A DNA stretch of 6,035 bases from Thermoplasmatales archaeon. Lineage in GTDB: Archaea; Thermoplasmatota; E2; DHVEG-1. Shown here one piece after another: positions 4,769 to 6,035 of this stretch (the first letter of the stretch is position 1; the number at the start of each line of letters is the position of its first letter). The notes below the pieces were generated by a model. It had not been told where the DNA came from and made no database searches. It worked only from the letters and a program-made list of their open reading frames with translations. The position numbers and the translations under genes are program-made. The stretch covers positions 1 through 6,035 of the forward strand of contig JAGLML010000075.1 in NCBI GenBank assembly GCA_023140035.1, written 5' to 3'.

Positions 4769-5938
4769 ATGGTAGAAAAAATAGATATTAAAGGAATGAT
4801 AAACGCAAGAAAAGCACGTGGCATGATTCTTTTAGAAGAAGGCTTTGAACCAAAAGAAATCAACTCGCATAGTTGGATAGTACCATCACAGAATGGTTGC
4901 GGTACATACCAAGTAAGCGTGTTTCAAAGACATTGGAAATGCAGTTGTCCAGATTTTCTTAAACGTGGTGTTGAATGTAAACATATCTGTGCGGTCAAGA
5001 TATGGAAAAACCTAAGAAACAAATTTGAACAGGTAAACCTACATGTTAAACAGAGAATAGGGATTGATAAGAAAATCCCTGAAATGTCGTGTAAATTTTG
5101 TAACTCTCTTAATGTTATGAAATACGGTAAGAAGAACGATAAACAGAATTATTTTTGCAAGGATTGTAAAAGAAAATTCGTGGATAACATCGACTTTGAA
5201 AATATGAAATATAACCCAAAAGTCATTGCTCTTACACTTGATTTATACTTTAGGGGATTATCTCTTAGAAAGATAAGCCAACATTTGAAAGACTTTTATG
5301 ATTTGGAAGTAACCCATATGTCTATCTATAACTGGATAGAAAAATACATCGGTATAATGAACAATTATGTAAACACTATTCAACCCGATGTTGGCGATGT
5401 TTGGCACTCGGATGAAATGATGGTTAATGTTGGCGGTAGTTGGGAATATCTATGGAATGTCATGGATGAACGTACAAGGTTTCAACTTGCAAGTGTGGTA
5501 TCAAAAGAACGTAAGGTTAGAGATGCACGTATGGTATTCAAGAAAGCTAAAAACAACTGTGGAGGACGTAAGCCAAAATACATCGTAACTGATGGTCTTG
5601 GTAGTTACAAACGTGCAGTAAAAAAAGAGTTTCACACTAACACCCATGAGACAAACCATCTTTACAATGTAGGGTTACAGCACCATCCTAACAACAACCA
5701 CGTTGAAAGACTGCATGGTACGATACGAAGTCGTGAGAAAACAATGCGTGGTGTTAAAGTTGAATCTACCCCTATTGTAGAAGGACATAGGTTATACTAT
5801 AATTTCATTAAACCACATGAAGCGTTAAACGGTAAGACACCATCAGAAGAAGCAGGGATAACAATAGATGGTAAAGAAAAGTGGCTTACGCTTATGAAAA
5901 CTGCAATGTGGTATAAAAAAGCACAAGTGGACAAATAA
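4769..5938 (+). CDS. IS6-like DDE transposase with SWIM zinc finger and zinc ribbon
   Basis: 389 residues, intact. Three parts are visible. A SWIM finger comes first (C58-x-C60-P-D-F, then C70-K-H72). A four-Cys zinc ribbon follows (C108-x2-C111, C130-x2-C133). Then comes a helix-turn-helix region (about 150-195, with L-S-L-R-K-I and S-I-Y-N-W-I) leading into an RNase H-like catalytic core with D215 (W-H-S-D-E), D275 (V-T-D-G-L-G-S-Y) and E313 (N-N-H-V-E-R-L-H-G). The tail Y-N-F-I-K-P-H-E-A-L-N-G-K-T-P is typical of IS6-type enzymes. It cuts and joins IS ends to move the element, normally by replicative transposition in this family. The D-to-E spacing (37 residues between) is slightly longer than in bacterial IS6 members, and the N-terminal SWIM extension is a feature I associate with archaeal relatives. 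The complete catalytic triad and zinc ligands suggest a recently active copy. Confidence 0.9.
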   Translation: MVEKIDIKGMINARKARGMILLEEGFEPKEINSHSWIVPSQNGCGTYQVSVFQRHWKCSCPDFLKRGVECKHICAVKIWKNLRNKFEQVNLHVKQRIGIDKKIPEMSCKFCNSLNVMKYGKKNDKQNYFCKDCKRKFVDNIDFENMKYNPKVIALTLDLYFRGLSLRKISQHLKDFYDLEVTHMSIYNWIEKYIGIMNNYVNTIQPDVGDVWHSDEMMVNVGGSWEYLWNVMDERTRFQLASVVSKERKVRDARMVFKKAKNNCGGRKPKYIVTDGLGSYKRAVKKEFHTNTHETNHLYNVGLQHHPNNNHVERLHGTIRSREKTMRGVKVESTPIVEGHRLYYNFIKPHEALNGKTPSEEAGITIDGKEKWLTLMKTAMWYKKAQVDK

Positions 5939-5943
5939 TACCT

Positions 5944-5958
5944 ATCTATTCAATAGAT
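5944..5958 (+). terminator. Small hairpin after the transposase gene
   Basis: ATCTATT-C-AATAGAT is a perfect 7-base inverted repeat beginning five bases after the stop codon and followed by a TTTTG run (5963-5967). It could help end transcription inside the IS. The stem is A+T-rich and weak. Confidence 0.35.
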
Positions 5959-6035
5959 TGAGTTTTGTTACAGATGTTACAATAAAAACAGGAAAGGAAA
6001 ATTTATATATTATATATGCATTGGAATTATATAAG

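Larger units (their letters stand above)
4727..6035 (+). mobile_element. IS6-like insertion sequence, right end reaching the window edge
   Basis: One transposase gene is flanked by imperfect inverted repeats: CTTATATACTCCTGATGCAT at 4727-4746 and, reading inward from the right end, CTTATATAATTCCAATGCAT (complement of 6016-6035). They agree at 16 of 20 positions and both end in ATGCAT. The repeat may extend outward past 4727 (towards GGTATT at 4713) and past the window end, so the true borders and target duplication are not visible. The size (about 1.3 kb) suits a single-gene IS. A+T-richness makes part of the match cheap. Confidence 0.55.

Overview
The window looks archaeal, most likely a mesophilic Thermoplasmatota-type genome (marine or sediment relatives of Thermoplasmatales). 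Reasons seen here: strongly A+T-rich DNA; TATA-like boxes centred about 26 bases ahead of start codons, implying short or absent leaders; and an exported M28 peptidase with an N-terminal hydrophobic segment and 15 N-glycosylation sequons. The lineage is an inference; no ribosomal or lineage-marker gene is present.

Layout. 111-1826 (+): exported M28-family metallopeptidase with a PA-like insertion and one substituted zinc ligand. 1827-2147: non-coding, ending in a cluster of 14-base GTTGG repeats and a TATA box. 2148-2729 (+): HNH-nuclease domain joined to a second, unnamed C-terminal domain. 2730-2928: a second copy of the repeat motif, a 16-base perfect palindrome that doubles as a TATA box, then an 84-base, roughly 48% G+C segment that folds into a closed multi-stem structure and ends in a T-run; this is a candidate small RNA. 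2929-3084 (+): a 51-residue ribbon-helix-helix-like protein missed by length cut-offs. 3131-4679 (-): a compact four-gene transcription unit read leftwards from a promoter near 4705-4712: a two-helix membrane protein, an overlapping three-helix membrane protein, a tiny acidic/basic protein, and a 209-residue Rossmann-like protein of the TIR / nucleoside deoxyribosyltransferase-like kind. 4727-6035 (+): an IS6-like insertion sequence with a SWIM-plus-zinc-ribbon DDE transposase; its right inverted repeat lies at the very end of the window.

How it fits together. The left part is an ordinary surface or secreted peptidase gene. From about 2030 to the IS element the window looks like an accessory island: nuclease, candidate RNA, small DNA-binding protein and a membrane-protein/nucleotide-enzyme operon, bordered by a transposon. 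The operon has the general shape of a nucleotide-centred conflict (defence) system, an effector with membrane partners, but that role is inference. Two sets of unexplained repeats (the 14-base GTTGG units around the HNH gene, and a TGTGCA/G-tract motif at four sites in and around the operon) and a pair of mutually exclusive G-tract hairpins at the operon's 5' end are the most distinctive unexplained structures.
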